From: a virus
Virus record (IMG/VR): IMGVR_UViG_3300035126_000903
Span: 62,001 to 126,000 of that record
DNA length: 64,000 nucleotides
Reading direction: 5' to 3' (one strand)
In this document: piece by piece, positions 24,760-33,320 of the stretch
Numbering within the stretch: position 1 is the first letter of the stretch
Layout: each line of letters begins with the position of its first letter
The notes under the pieces: generated by a model
What the model was told of the DNA's origin: nothing
Seen by the model: only the letters and a program-made list of their open reading frames with translations
The model's database searches: none
Position numbers and translations under genes: made by a program

Positions 24760-25104
24760 TTATTCCTCATTTGACGAAATCGAAACCCCATCTTCTTCAT
24801 CCATTTTTTGAACAAGCATCTTATCTCTGTCCTCATTTGAGAACCAAAAATCTACAACTTTGTTCAAATTACCAACGAAAGCACCCAAAAGAATTAATAA
24901 TAACTCTTTCCAAGCTTCTTCTATTGTTGCTTTAAACATCACTGCTAAAACAATTCCAAAAACAATAAAAAAGAATGTAAATAAAATCAATAAAGTAATT
25001 TTCCAACGATTTGATTGCATCGTTTGGAGCATGAAGTTGAACCTTTGATCGTTTTCAACTTTTTGAAAATCTTCGTTATATAAAAGTTTACTAAGAAGTC
25101 CCAT
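24760..25104 (-). CDS. two-helix membrane protein, 114 aa
   Basis: Two hydrophobic segments (ITLLILFTFFFIVFGIVLA and ELLLILLGAFVGNLNKVVDF) with a soluble N-terminal helix and an acidic tail (EEDGVSISSNEE). The pattern LLLILLGAFVGNLNKVVDFWF recalls phage holin-like or DUF-type hypothetical proteins. It overlaps the 84-residue membrane gene by one base, so the two may act together. Confidence 0.6.
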   Translation of the reverse strand: MGLLSKLLYNEDFQKVENDQRFNFMLQTMQSNRWKITLLILFTFFFIVFGIVLAVMFKATIEEAWKELLLILLGAFVGNLNKVVDFWFSNEDRDKMLVQKMDEEDGVSISSNEE

Positions 25105-25358
25105 TATTCAACCCCACCTTTATCGCAATTGCAATCTTTTTTCTTAAAGATTTTATCTGCGGATGCTAAACCTAAAGCACCAAACGCAAGAGCAGCAACG
25201 GCGTTTACGAGTGAATCGGCTGGAGCAATGTGGGATTCAGTAAACTGATTATGGTACATTGTTATACATAAGGTTAGGGCAGCCATAATTCCCACAAACC
25301 TCTTTGATGAAAATCCTCCCTTTTCGTCTTGGAAGATTTCAGTAAAAAATCTTTTCAT
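25104..25358 (-). CDS. small two-helix membrane protein, holin-like
   Basis: The 84-residue product starts KRFFTEIFQDEKGGFSSKRF, then has two hydrophobic helices (VGIMAALTLCITMYH and LVNAVAALAFGALGLASAD) and a cysteine-rich end (KKKDCNCDKGG). Phages of Bacteroidota often have such an FxDExGxxSSKRF + two-helix protein, usually unnamed or called holin. AAAGGAC precedes the start. It is distant from the endolysin, so the holin name is tentative. Confidence 0.6.
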   Translation of the reverse strand: MKRFFTEIFQDEKGGFSSKRFVGIMAALTLCITMYHNQFTESHIAPADSLVNAVAALAFGALGLASADKIFKKKDCNCDKGGVE

Positions 25359-25412
25359 AGTCTTGTCCTTTCGTTAAAACATAACCAAATTGACAAAACT
25401 TATTTTAAAACC

Positions 25413-25556
25413 TTATATAAATAGGTAATTTTTTGGAATAACCCATTCAATTCCAAATGGATCGTTGATTTTTACATCATTTTCTAATATTTCTTTTATC
25501 TGTACCCTCTCCCCCTCTATCAGGCTTCCTTTGTGGTTCGAAAATGTCCTCAACAT
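25413..25556 (-). CDS. small SH3/KOW-like protein, 47 aa
   Basis: Beginning at the ATG at 25554-25556 the product is MLRTFSNHKGSLIEGERVQI followed by KINDPFGIEWVIPKNYLF, a compact beta domain of KOW/SH3 type. The same frame extends upstream to an ATG at 25622, adding 22 residues, but that stretch coincides with another plausible frame at 25477-25647. Function unknown. Confidence 0.45.
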   Translation of the reverse strand: MLRTFSNHKGSLIEGERVQIKEILENDVKINDPFGIEWVIPKNYLFI

Positions 25557-25647
25557 TCTCACCTTTTCTCCCTTTTTTGGGTTTGAACTTTTCAAATCCG
25601 GCAGGTTCTTCATATTCATCATAGTTTCTTAAATCTACTTTTGGCAT
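25477..25647 (-). CDS. small basic/acidic protein, 56 aa, overlapping out of frame
   Basis: A frame from ATG at 25645-25647 to TGA at 25477-25479 encodes VDLRNYDEYEEPAGFEKFKP followed by KKGRKGENVEDIFEPQRK. The acidic-aromatic start and KKGRKGENVEDIF block look like selected protein sequence rather than noise. It shares about 80 bases with the SH3-like gene in another frame, so one of them may be translated only in part. Confidence 0.42.
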   Translation of the reverse strand: MPKVDLRNYDEYEEPAGFEKFKPKKGRKGENVEDIFEPQRKPDRGGEGTDKRNIRK

Positions 25648-25665
25648 GGTGTTCTTTAATTTTTA

Positions 25666-26943
25666 TTAAAAAATATCGTATATTATATTTTTACTAATTA
25701 ATGGGTTTTTAATTTTTATTTTACCAACTGACATATCTTTTTTGTTTCTTATAAATATCTTAAAATATTCGTATTCATACTCACCAACATCAGTTTGATT
25801 AATTATATAATAAATGTTACTTAAAAATTCCGAAAAATGCTCCTCTCTAAATTGGGAAAACTGAAAATCTATTACAATATCATCATTAACACCTTTATTT
25901 TCAAATATTCTATTTTTTGAATTTAATGTATTAAACACATGTTTATATTTTTCCCAATCTTCATTTGAAATATCTAACAACTTATTTGCAACAATGTGCT
26001 CCGAATCATATATACTTTGCAGTAGTTCTATTATAGACACATCATCAACATATACATTATTAAAAAATTTTTCTATGTGATAAAATTTATTAACATCTGT
26101 TATAGTTCCTCTTATAACGGCGTTAATATTATAAAAGTTTCTTTTTTTAGTACTATGTTCAATATGTCCCCAATTTCTCAAAAATCTACCTATTTCAATT
26201 TGGTCGGCAATTGATTGTAATTCTAATCTACGCTGAGCTTCTGTATTATTTTTATCAAACCAACCGGGTCCTCTGCTGGAGGTGCATGTGAAATGATAAA
26301 CTAACGCATTCCAAATTTGAATAATTTTAGTATCATTTAAAGCTAATCGGGTCAATATATCAGTATCTTCTCTTGAGCGTCTATAAATGGAGTTATGTCC
26401 ACCAATAGAATTCCAAGTATCTTTGTACAAAGAAAATGGTGCAAAGAAAAATTCTGTTATTTTATTTTCCTTTTTGTTTTCTGCGTAATTAGTAAATTTT
26501 TCCAAATCAAAATCTAATGGGCTTAATCCAAAATCATATGTTATTTTTTCACCACTATTTGGATGAATTGGTGGTTCAATTCTTGTAGAGCAAACAACAG
26601 TGTTTGGTTTAATATGTTTTAATATTTCCAAGTCATAATTTCTACAAATAACCATATCAGATTGAATATACGAAACTATTTCATTTTGAGCTTGTAGAAA
26701 CATTTCATTTATATTTGATTGATAACCGTATGGTATTGGTAGTTTGTTTTTTAATATTTTTAAATTTGAAAAAACTAATTTTTGGGAAAGTAACCATTCA
26801 AAAGTATTTTGATTATCACTATCTACAAAAACTATTATCTCATGTTCTTTATTGTATAAATTTTTTTCAAGAGAAGTAAATAATAATTTTATATGATTTA
26901 ACTCATTTTTCCCAGTATTAATACAAAAAGTTATTTTATTCAT
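25666..26943 (-). CDS. glycosyltransferase, GT-A fold
   Basis: A 425-residue protein whose first 260 residues fit a GT2-like GT-A domain: TFCINTGKNELNHIKLLFTS, then EIIVFVDSDNQNTFEWL, NEIVSYIQSDMVICRNYD (DxD-like SDM), and YRRSREDTDILTRLAL with the ED pair typical of the acceptor site. The C-terminal 160 residues are a separate helical region. It is the last transcribed gene of the glycan cluster and overlaps the epimerase start by eight bases. Confidence 0.8.
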   Translation of the reverse strand: MNKITFCINTGKNELNHIKLLFTSLEKNLYNKEHEIIVFVDSDNQNTFEWLLSQKLVFSNLKILKNKLPIPYGYQSNINEMFLQAQNEIVSYIQSDMVICRNYDLEILKHIKPNTVVCSTRIEPPIHPNSGEKITYDFGLSPLDFDLEKFTNYAENKKENKITEFFFAPFSLYKDTWNSIGGHNSIYRRSREDTDILTRLALNDTKIIQIWNALVYHFTCTSSRGPGWFDKNNTEAQRRLELQSIADQIEIGRFLRNWGHIEHSTKKRNFYNINAVIRGTITDVNKFYHIEKFFNNVYVDDVSIIELLQSIYDSEHIVANKLLDISNEDWEKYKHVFNTLNSKNRIFENKGVNDDIVIDFQFSQFREEHFSEFLSNIYYIINQTDVGEYEYEYFKIFIRNKKDMSVGKIKIKNPLISKNIIYDIF

Positions 26944-27712
26944 ATTTTAATTTATTATAAGTTTCTATAATTCCGTGAGTTAATCCTATATATTTTAATC
27001 CGTATGGGGCATTTAATTTTGATTCATAATCTTCACTTAAAGATGTGTCCATATATATAGGAACTTTATAATCTTCTAACTCATTTATAATATTAGCTAT
27101 GTCTAACAATGAAGTTGAATTTACATATGCACAATTACTTTCTTTTAATAAAGAACTTGAGGAAGATTGAATATAATGATTAACTAATGTTACTAAATCT
27201 TTCATGTAAAAAAAAGACATTTTTTTATTTTGCACCAACATTGGTTCTTTATTTATATATCTTTTGATATTGGATTTGATAAATCTAGTATCTAACTCAT
27301 TTTCATCAAACACCGCATATATTCTTATATTGTAAAAATTATCTATTTCAGAAATCGATTTTGCTATAACTCTTTTACTTAATCCGTATGGGGATTCAGG
27401 ACTATGTATTTCTGCTCCTGAACCAAAGTGAATTAGTTTTCCAAATCTATCATTACAATTTAATAAATTATAATACATTTTAAGATTATTATCCATATCC
27501 CCAAATGTATCTGTTTTCAATCTACTACCACCAGTTACGGCACAGTGTATAACAACATCAAAATATGTATGTTTAAGATAGGAATCTAATAATTTGTAGT
27601 TAGTTAAATCAAAATTTTTCCTACCAATAGCAGTTATATTATATTTGTCTTTTAATGATTCATATAAACTTTTAGCTATATAACCATTCTCTCCAGTAAT
27701 TAATATTTTCAT
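26936..27712 (-). CDS. NAD-dependent epimerase/dehydratase (SDR)
   Basis: A 258-residue extended SDR: KILITGENGYIAKSLYESL (GxxGxxG-type glycine loop), VVIHCAVTGGSR, KLIHFGSGAEIHSPESPYGL with the catalytic YGLSK. The C-terminal substrate domain is short. It probably reduces or epimerises a nucleotide sugar; rhamnose-type 4-reductases and GDP-fucose synthase relatives have this build. It is coupled by ATGA overlap to the aldolase gene, which suggests it acts on the product of the TPP/aldolase pathway. Confidence 0.82.
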   Translation of the reverse strand: MKILITGENGYIAKSLYESLKDKYNITAIGRKNFDLTNYKLLDSYLKHTYFDVVIHCAVTGGSRLKTDTFGDMDNNLKMYYNLLNCNDRFGKLIHFGSGAEIHSPESPYGLSKRVIAKSISEIDNFYNIRIYAVFDENELDTRFIKSNIKRYINKEPMLVQNKKMSFFYMKDLVTLVNHYIQSSSSSLLKESNCAYVNSTSLLDIANIINELEDYKVPIYMDTSLSEDYESKLNAPYGLKYIGLTHGIIETYNKLKYE

Positions 27713-28707
27713 ATATTATTAAATTTTTGGGCTATTTCTAAAATTAAATCTTCTTGACCAGCAACCAACTTTCTATTTCCAAGTTCAAAAATTAAAGATG
27801 AATATTCTATGTTGTATAATTTAGAGGCCTTAATAATTGGTTTTTCAAACCCAGAAAATAATTTATTTAATCCCGTTAATACATTAATTGGTGATATTGA
27901 AGGTGCTTCTGGGATTAGATAGTTCATTACATTATCTGCTTCTTTAATGGTTTGTTTAAAATTAATATTTGTTTTAAAACCGCTTTGTTCTAGTACTGGA
28001 ATTAGTATTTCCAAAGCAGCGTTTCCTGCGCCAGCACCAAAACCTCTAATACATGCATCAAGTAAGTCTGCACCACTTTGCACAGCTATTAATGAATTAG
28101 ATATAGCACATCCTAAATTATTATGAGCGTGAAACCCAATCTTTATGTTTATATTTTCTTTTAAAGATAATATTCGTTCTTTAACATCCAGTGGTAAATA
28201 AGTACCCGTTGAATCCATTATTATAATGGCCTCAGCCCCATAACTTTCCATTATTTTAGATTGTTCTACTAATTTTTTAGTATCAATTAAAGCACTCATC
28301 ATTAAAACCCCATACACCTCTTTGCCGGTTTTTGCCAAAAACTCTATATGAGATTTTGATAAAGTGGCTTCAGTACAATGAGTAGCAACTCTAAAAACAT
28401 CCACCCCATAATCAATAGCTTTTTTTGCATCATCAATTGTAGATAAACCCGGAATAGTGTGAACACCTAGCTTACTATTTTTTAAAAATTTTTTAGCAGT
28501 AGTAAGTATTTCTTTATCTGTATTTGGTGATTTTCCTATTAACAATGAAGAAGCGGATAATCCATTCCCATGACCCACTTCTACTATAGGAATTCCGGCG
28601 TTATCGGCAAACTTACAATATTTTTCTATGCTATCTAAACTTATAGTGTGTTTAACACTATGATTCCCATCTCTAAGACTGGAATCTGTTATTAATACGT
28701 CTTTCAT
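27709..28707 (-). CDS. 4-hydroxy-2-oxovalerate aldolase-like enzyme
   Basis: A 332-residue HMGL-like TIM-barrel aldolase: ITDSSLRDGNHSVKHTISL (metal-binding RDG with H), IPIVEVGHGNGLSASS, VFRVATHCTEA, IIIMDSTGTYLP and IGFHAHNNLGCAISNS (metal-binding HxH). Known relatives (DmpG, BphI, MhpE) cleave 4-hydroxy-2-oxoacids to pyruvate and an aldehyde, which is channelled to the partner dehydrogenase. That partner is encoded immediately upstream (one-base overlap). In a glycan cluster the pair may run on a sugar-derived substrate or form a branched or extended sugar; this is not shown by sequence. Confidence 0.9.
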   Translation of the reverse strand: MKDVLITDSSLRDGNHSVKHTISLDSIEKYCKFADNAGIPIVEVGHGNGLSASSLLIGKSPNTDKEILTTAKKFLKNSKLGVHTIPGLSTIDDAKKAIDYGVDVFRVATHCTEATLSKSHIEFLAKTGKEVYGVLMMSALIDTKKLVEQSKIMESYGAEAIIIMDSTGTYLPLDVKERILSLKENINIKIGFHAHNNLGCAISNSLIAVQSGADLLDACIRGFGAGAGNAALEILIPVLEQSGFKTNINFKQTIKEADNVMNYLIPEAPSISPINVLTGLNKLFSGFEKPIIKASKLYNIEYSSLIFELGNRKLVAGQEDLILEIAQKFNNI

Positions 28708-29561
28708 TATTTAACTAATTTTTCGGTTATTTTTATAGCAGCGCAATTTATTATATCTAAATTTCCAGCATATTCTGGTAGGTAGTCACCACTACCCCTA
28801 ACTCTGATGCTCATAACTATAATTCCATTTTCTTCTGTTGGTGGTAAGATTAATTCATAATGGGGTATATATTTTTTTAATTCTTCTATTTTTTCTGTAA
28901 TTTTCTCAATTAAACCATTAAAATTAATATTTTTTGATTTAACAAACATAGTAGTTTGCATATCAACACATGGTTCAGCGGGATTCAAGTTTAAAATTAC
29001 TTTTGTATTATCACAGTTTGTAAATTGATTGATGGCTTTTTGTGTAGTTTTTATATAATTATCTATGTTTATTCTAGTAGCCATACCAGCACTTTTAGAT
29101 GCTATTTGGGATACAATTTCTATATATTCAATTCCACTGCAATATTTAGATAGTAAATACAACATAGGAATAGAGGCTTGCCCACCACAAGTAATCATAT
29201 TAACATTACTTTCATTTAAAATAATATCCCCATTTACATCAGGCACACACATTGGACCTACTTTAGCCGGAGTTAAATCCACTACTTTAATTCCCTGATT
29301 TTTGAAAATTATAGAATGTTGTAGCGCATCTTCAGCATTGGTACAATCATATACAATATCGCAACAATTGGGGTTATTAATAAAATAATTAATTCCTTCA
29401 TTAGTTACATTAATTCCTTTGGCTTTAGCAATTTCAATTCCATCCGAATCTAATCTTCTTCCGGCAAATACAACAAGTTCAATAAAATTTGTTTTAAGAA
29501 TTTTAAGAAGTAAATCAGTACCTATGTTTCCTGTGCCTAGTATAGCAGCTTTTATTTTCAT
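28707..29561 (-). CDS. acetaldehyde dehydrogenase (acylating)-like enzyme
   Basis: A 284-residue relative of DmpF/BphJ/MhpF: KAAILGTGNIGTDLLLKIL (NAD-binding GxGxxG), VVFAGRRLDSDGIEIAKAKG, VVDLTPAKVGPMCVPDVN, and NMITCGGQASIPMLYLLS with the catalytic cysteine C125. RVRGSGDYLPEYAGNLDIIN is the conserved C-terminal block. The family oxidises an aldehyde to acyl-CoA with NAD and binds a 4-hydroxy-2-oxovalerate aldolase, present next door. Start and stop overlap genes on both sides. Confidence 0.9.
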   Translation of the reverse strand: MKIKAAILGTGNIGTDLLLKILKTNFIELVVFAGRRLDSDGIEIAKAKGINVTNEGINYFINNPNCCDIVYDCTNAEDALQHSIIFKNQGIKVVDLTPAKVGPMCVPDVNGDIILNESNVNMITCGGQASIPMLYLLSKYCSGIEYIEIVSQIASKSAGMATRINIDNYIKTTQKAINQFTNCDNTKVILNLNPAEPCVDMQTTMFVKSKNINFNGLIEKITEKIEELKKYIPHYELILPPTEENGIIVMSIRVRGSGDYLPEYAGNLDIINCAAIKITEKLVK

Positions 29562-31309
29562 CTTATTATATGTTCACTTTGTTTATTAATACCACTAATC
29601 ATAGCTTCTTTTATTTCATTCAAGGATAGTAAAGGAGACATTTCTTCTAATAACCCTGCTTTAATACTATTATCATTTTGCTTTATACCCCGTACTTTGG
29701 GGATAAATTCTTGCTCAGGATTCATAAATACTTCCATTATAGCTTGTCCTTCATACTTTATAAAATCATCCATTTTATCATCTGTAAAGTACTCATAATC
29801 AAAAGCCATAGCTATTTTTTTATAATCAGGAAGTTCAACCCCCGTATTTTTATCTACACATGTTTTGTGGTTTTGAAATAGCATTTTTTGCGTATGTTTT
29901 ATCATTAAATAACCATCATTATTAAAAATAATAATTTTAACTGGTAGGTTAAATGTTTTTATAGTTTGAAGTTCTTGTAAATTCATCATCATACCACCAT
30001 CGCAATTAAGACACAAAACGGGATTACTCCCAAACCCAGCACCAACGGCTGCTGCTAATCCATAACCCATTTCTCCCAATCCTAACGAAGTAAACATTTT
30101 TTGGTTAGATTTAATATTAAAACCATAAAACCCACTCAGTAAAGCAGTTCCCATATCGGTAACAATCGTATAGTTATCAGGCCATGCTTTTGATAATTTA
30201 TCAATAAAAGTATATGAATTTTTAGGGTCTAACAAATGCTCTTTCATTACTATTGGATAATCTGCTTTTATTTTATTGCAATATTCTCTCCAATTTTGTA
30301 TATTTAATTTAATATTAGATTTTAATTGAATAAGTCCTTTTAAAATAAGATTAACATCTATATTATAATTTTTTCCTTTAAATTTTTTAGTTTCGGTAGG
30401 GTCTATATCAATATGAATTATTTCAGCATTAGGGGCAAAATTTTCTCTTGAATATCCTGTTTGAAGTAATGATAATCTGCTACCAAATACTATAATTAAA
30501 TCACTATTTTGGACAATGAAATTAGAAGCTCGTTGTCCTTGTACTCCTGGTCTTCCAAAATTATTTTGGTTACTTGTTTCTAATAAATCTATAGCAGACC
30601 AACTTAATACTGTTGGGATTTGGTGGTTTTCAATAAAGTTTTTAAATAACTTTTCAGAATTGGATAATTTTACCCCGTGCCCCCCTAAAATTAAAGGTCT
30701 TTTTGCTTTATTAAGTTTTTTAATTATATATTCTACCTCTTTAATTGGTATTTCTTTCTCCACATTTAGGATGGTAAAATCTTCAAAATGCACATTTTGG
30801 GATTGAGTATCAAATGGAATTTCCAAATAAATAGGGCCGGGTCTTCCACTAGTAGTAATATTAGAAGCTAATGATAATGTTTTAAATATATTTTCTTTGG
30901 TTATGCGAACTGATAATTTTGTGTGGTTTTTATATGTTTTTACAGAATCATACCCTTGAATACCATACATTCTCATATTTTTATATTCATCAATATAGTA
31001 TGTTTGTTCCTGACCAGCAATTATAATTCCCGGAATAGAATCGGCCCAATTTGATAAAATACCGGTGAATGCATTAGATGAACCTCCTCCTGCTGTTACT
31101 AATGCGGCTGATAATTGGCCTGTTGTTCTGTAATAAGCCCCCATAGCCATTACTGCAGCTTGTTCATGATGAGTGGGGATTAGTTTAATTTTTTTATTTC
31201 TACTAATAGAATCAAAAATATGAGAATTAGCAGAACCTATTATACCAAAAACTACTTTAATGTTATTTTTAATTAAAAAATTAACTATAACATCGCTTAT
31301 TTTTACCAT
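29558..31309 (-). CDS. acetolactate synthase-like TPP enzyme
   Basis: A 583-residue thiamine diphosphate enzyme. PYR domain: VVFGIIGSANSHIFDSISRN, LIPTHHEQAAVMAMGAYYR with the catalytic glutamate. Central domain: RPLILGGHGVKLSNSEKLF. PP domain: LCLNCDGGMMMNLQELQTIK and IIIFNNDGYLMIKHTQ (GDG...N cofactor motif). It belongs to the acetolactate synthase/YerE-like group. YerE-type members transfer a two-carbon acetyl unit from pyruvate to a 4-keto-3,6-dideoxy sugar. Here a RmlB-like dehydratase is encoded directly upstream and a 3-dehydratase-like enzyme lies in the same cluster. The exact reaction is inferred. Confidence 0.88.
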   Translation of the reverse strand: MVKISDVIVNFLIKNNIKVVFGIIGSANSHIFDSISRNKKIKLIPTHHEQAAVMAMGAYYRTTGQLSAALVTAGGGSSNAFTGILSNWADSIPGIIIAGQEQTYYIDEYKNMRMYGIQGYDSVKTYKNHTKLSVRITKENIFKTLSLASNITTSGRPGPIYLEIPFDTQSQNVHFEDFTILNVEKEIPIKEVEYIIKKLNKAKRPLILGGHGVKLSNSEKLFKNFIENHQIPTVLSWSAIDLLETSNQNNFGRPGVQGQRASNFIVQNSDLIIVFGSRLSLLQTGYSRENFAPNAEIIHIDIDPTETKKFKGKNYNIDVNLILKGLIQLKSNIKLNIQNWREYCNKIKADYPIVMKEHLLDPKNSYTFIDKLSKAWPDNYTIVTDMGTALLSGFYGFNIKSNQKMFTSLGLGEMGYGLAAAVGAGFGSNPVLCLNCDGGMMMNLQELQTIKTFNLPVKIIIFNNDGYLMIKHTQKMLFQNHKTCVDKNTGVELPDYKKIAMAFDYEYFTDDKMDDFIKYEGQAIMEVFMNPEQEFIPKVRGIKQNDNSIKAGLLEEMSPLLSLNEIKEAMISGINKQSEHIIR

Positions 31310-32253
31310 ATAAATTTATCTTTATAATATTCTATAATTGTAATTAACTCATCATCAAATTGTTTTTTAGATTCCCATCCCAGCTTTTTAAGTTTAGAAT
31401 CATCTAAAGCATACCTAACATCTTGTCCCGGTCTAATACACGACAAATCAACATATTTATCCAATTCTTCAATGTTTTTATTGTACAATATACAAATCTT
31501 TTTTACAGTTTCCAAATTATTTTGTTCAAATCCCCCACAAATATTATATATTTCGTTCTTAACCCCAGATTCTACAATTGTAATTATAGCATCAGCAGTA
31601 TCTTGGGCGTGTAACCAATTTCTAATCGGTGTTCCATTATTATGTAAAGGTATTTTTTTACCTAATTTTAGGTATTTACATGCTTTGGGAATTAATTTTT
31701 CTACATATTGCCCTATACCATAATTATTTGTTGGTCTAACTATAATATAAGGTAGATTATATGTTCTTCCCCAAGCCATAACTAACATGTCTGCTGCTGC
31801 TTTTGTTGCTGAATATGGGTTTGATGGTTTGAGTAAATCCGTTTCGGTATGCGCTCCTTCCTCTATATCACCATAGACTTCATCGGTGCTAAAATGAAGT
31901 AGTATTGGTTTAGATACATTTTCTCCCCTATGATTTTTTATCAGTTCAAGTAAATTATGAACACCATTTATATTAGAGTGTATAAAATCATCGCTATTTG
32001 CTATTGAATTACCTACATGGGTTTCAGCTGCGGTATTAATAACATAATCACAATCATATAAAAATTTTAAATCATTAATATCACAATGCACGAATGAAAA
32101 ATTTGGATATTTTTTAAATTCGCTTAATAAATCTTTATTTGCAGCGTATGTTATTTTATCTACGCCTTTAACATACCAACCCAATTTTAAACAAGTTCTT
32201 GTTATATAAGAACCTATAAAACCTAAACATCCTGTTATATATACTACCTTCAT
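31303..32253 (-). CDS. dTDP-glucose 4,6-dehydratase-like enzyme (RmlB family)
   Basis: A 316-residue extended SDR: VVYITGCLGFIGSYITRTC (cofactor loop), CDYVINTAAETHVGNSI, LLHFSTDEVYGDIEEGAH (TDEVYG with the catalytic Asp-Glu pair), SNPYSATKAAADMLVMAW (YxxxK) and RPTNNYGIGQYVEKLIPKAC. This matches nucleotide-sugar 4,6-dehydratases, which make 4-keto-6-deoxy sugars. It overlaps the TPP-enzyme gene by seven bases and a glycosyltransferase-like gene by four. The nucleotide carried by the substrate (dTDP or CDP) is not clear. Confidence 0.92.
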   Translation of the reverse strand: MKVVYITGCLGFIGSYITRTCLKLGWYVKGVDKITYAANKDLLSEFKKYPNFSFVHCDINDLKFLYDCDYVINTAAETHVGNSIANSDDFIHSNINGVHNLLELIKNHRGENVSKPILLHFSTDEVYGDIEEGAHTETDLLKPSNPYSATKAAADMLVMAWGRTYNLPYIIVRPTNNYGIGQYVEKLIPKACKYLKLGKKIPLHNNGTPIRNWLHAQDTADAIITIVESGVKNEIYNICGGFEQNNLETVKKICILYNKNIEELDKYVDLSCIRPGQDVRYALDDSKLKKLGWESKKQFDDELITIIEYYKDKFIW

Positions 32254-33215
32254 AACTCAAAATTATTTTTTAATAAATACCCATCAACTTTATTTAAAAA
32301 TACTTTTGGTTTACCTTTTCCTTGAGTATGTCCTATAAAGTGAGTTATTTTTGATTTTAGCCCAATCGTCCAACCATTATTTTCATCTTCATTATTTATT
32401 TCCCCAAATTTTGGGTGAACTCCCCAATTAGGCACTACAAAATACTCATTTTCTTCTAAAATATGCGGATATTTTTTTGAAAAAACAACATTCATTAAAC
32501 CAAAAAAACTTTGTTGTTGCGTATCAATAATAAATCTTTCATTACCCCAAATTTCATTACCATTTTGGTCAAAAATAGATTTATATTCAAATAAATCCAA
32601 TAAAAATTTAAATCTATCTTTGGATAAAAAATCATCATATATACTTAAATCAATACCTTGAAATCCAGCATTAAATCCTTTAAACTCAGGATTTCTATTT
32701 TTATAAGCTGTTAAAAACCCTTCTCCAAATACATCTATTAATTTATTTATTAATACCTTATCGCAGTTGATATTCATTGGTTCTGATATTAAAACAGGAA
32801 TTTTGTTTAATACCAGTTTTACAATGTGGTCAAAATTATCATTTATTAAAATATCATCATCATATATTAAATAATAATCTTTACACAAAACTCTTCTAAT
32901 ATAATGTGGCATGATTATATGATAGATTGGTGGCCATATGTTGAATTTATTTTCATAATCCAAATCGTATAAATTTTTAACATAATCTACAAAAAATTTT
33001 CTATCATATGAATATAGATTTTTAATCTCAGAATTTATTAATTTTTCCCATTTATCATTTGTATCATTATATTCATCTTTATTATCCCATAATATATGAA
33101 ATTCAATTTTAATATCAGAATATAATGCTTGTATTTTACTTTGTATTTGGTGTAGAGCAAAAAAACTTTGTTTATTTTTTGTTCTCATCATGTTTGCTAT
33201 AATTATTTCTTTCAT
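32250..33215 (-). CDS. glycosyltransferase-like protein with DDD motif
   Basis: A 321-residue protein with a GT-A-type core: KEIIIANMMRTKNKQSFFAL, IKIEFHILWDNKDEYND, CKDYYLIYDDDILINDNFD (acidic metal-binding triplet) and FNAGFQGIDLSIYDDFL. The layout matches nucleotide-diphospho-sugar transferases. The gene precedes the RmlB-like gene in transcription order. Donor and acceptor unknown. Confidence 0.72.
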   Translation of the reverse strand: MKEIIIANMMRTKNKQSFFALHQIQSKIQALYSDIKIEFHILWDNKDEYNDTNDKWEKLINSEIKNLYSYDRKFFVDYVKNLYDLDYENKFNIWPPIYHIIMPHYIRRVLCKDYYLIYDDDILINDNFDHIVKLVLNKIPVLISEPMNINCDKVLINKLIDVFGEGFLTAYKNRNPEFKGFNAGFQGIDLSIYDDFLSKDRFKFLLDLFEYKSIFDQNGNEIWGNERFIIDTQQQSFFGLMNVVFSKKYPHILEENEYFVVPNWGVHPKFGEINNEDENNGWTIGLKSKITHFIGHTQGKGKPKVFLNKVDGYLLKNNFEL

Positions 33216-33252
33216 ATGTTAATTTATAAGAGTTTTTATCATTAATTTAATT

Positions 33253-33320
33253 TTATTCATAAGCTTTTTTATAAAAATTGATTAATTTTTTTACTATAGT
33301 TTCTATATCATATTTTGTCA
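33253..33320 (-). pseudogene. remnant of an SDR epimerase C-terminus
   Basis: The minus-strand frame ending at TAA 33253-33255 encodes KYDIETIVKKLINFYKKAYE. The last residues of the epimerase at 36817-37662 read KYDIDKIVKKLINHYKK, so 14 of the 17 aligned residues agree. No upstream coding for the rest of an epimerase exists; the fragment starts at the end of the GT10-like gene. It is best explained as the leftover of a lost or recombined epimerase gene. Confidence 0.65.
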
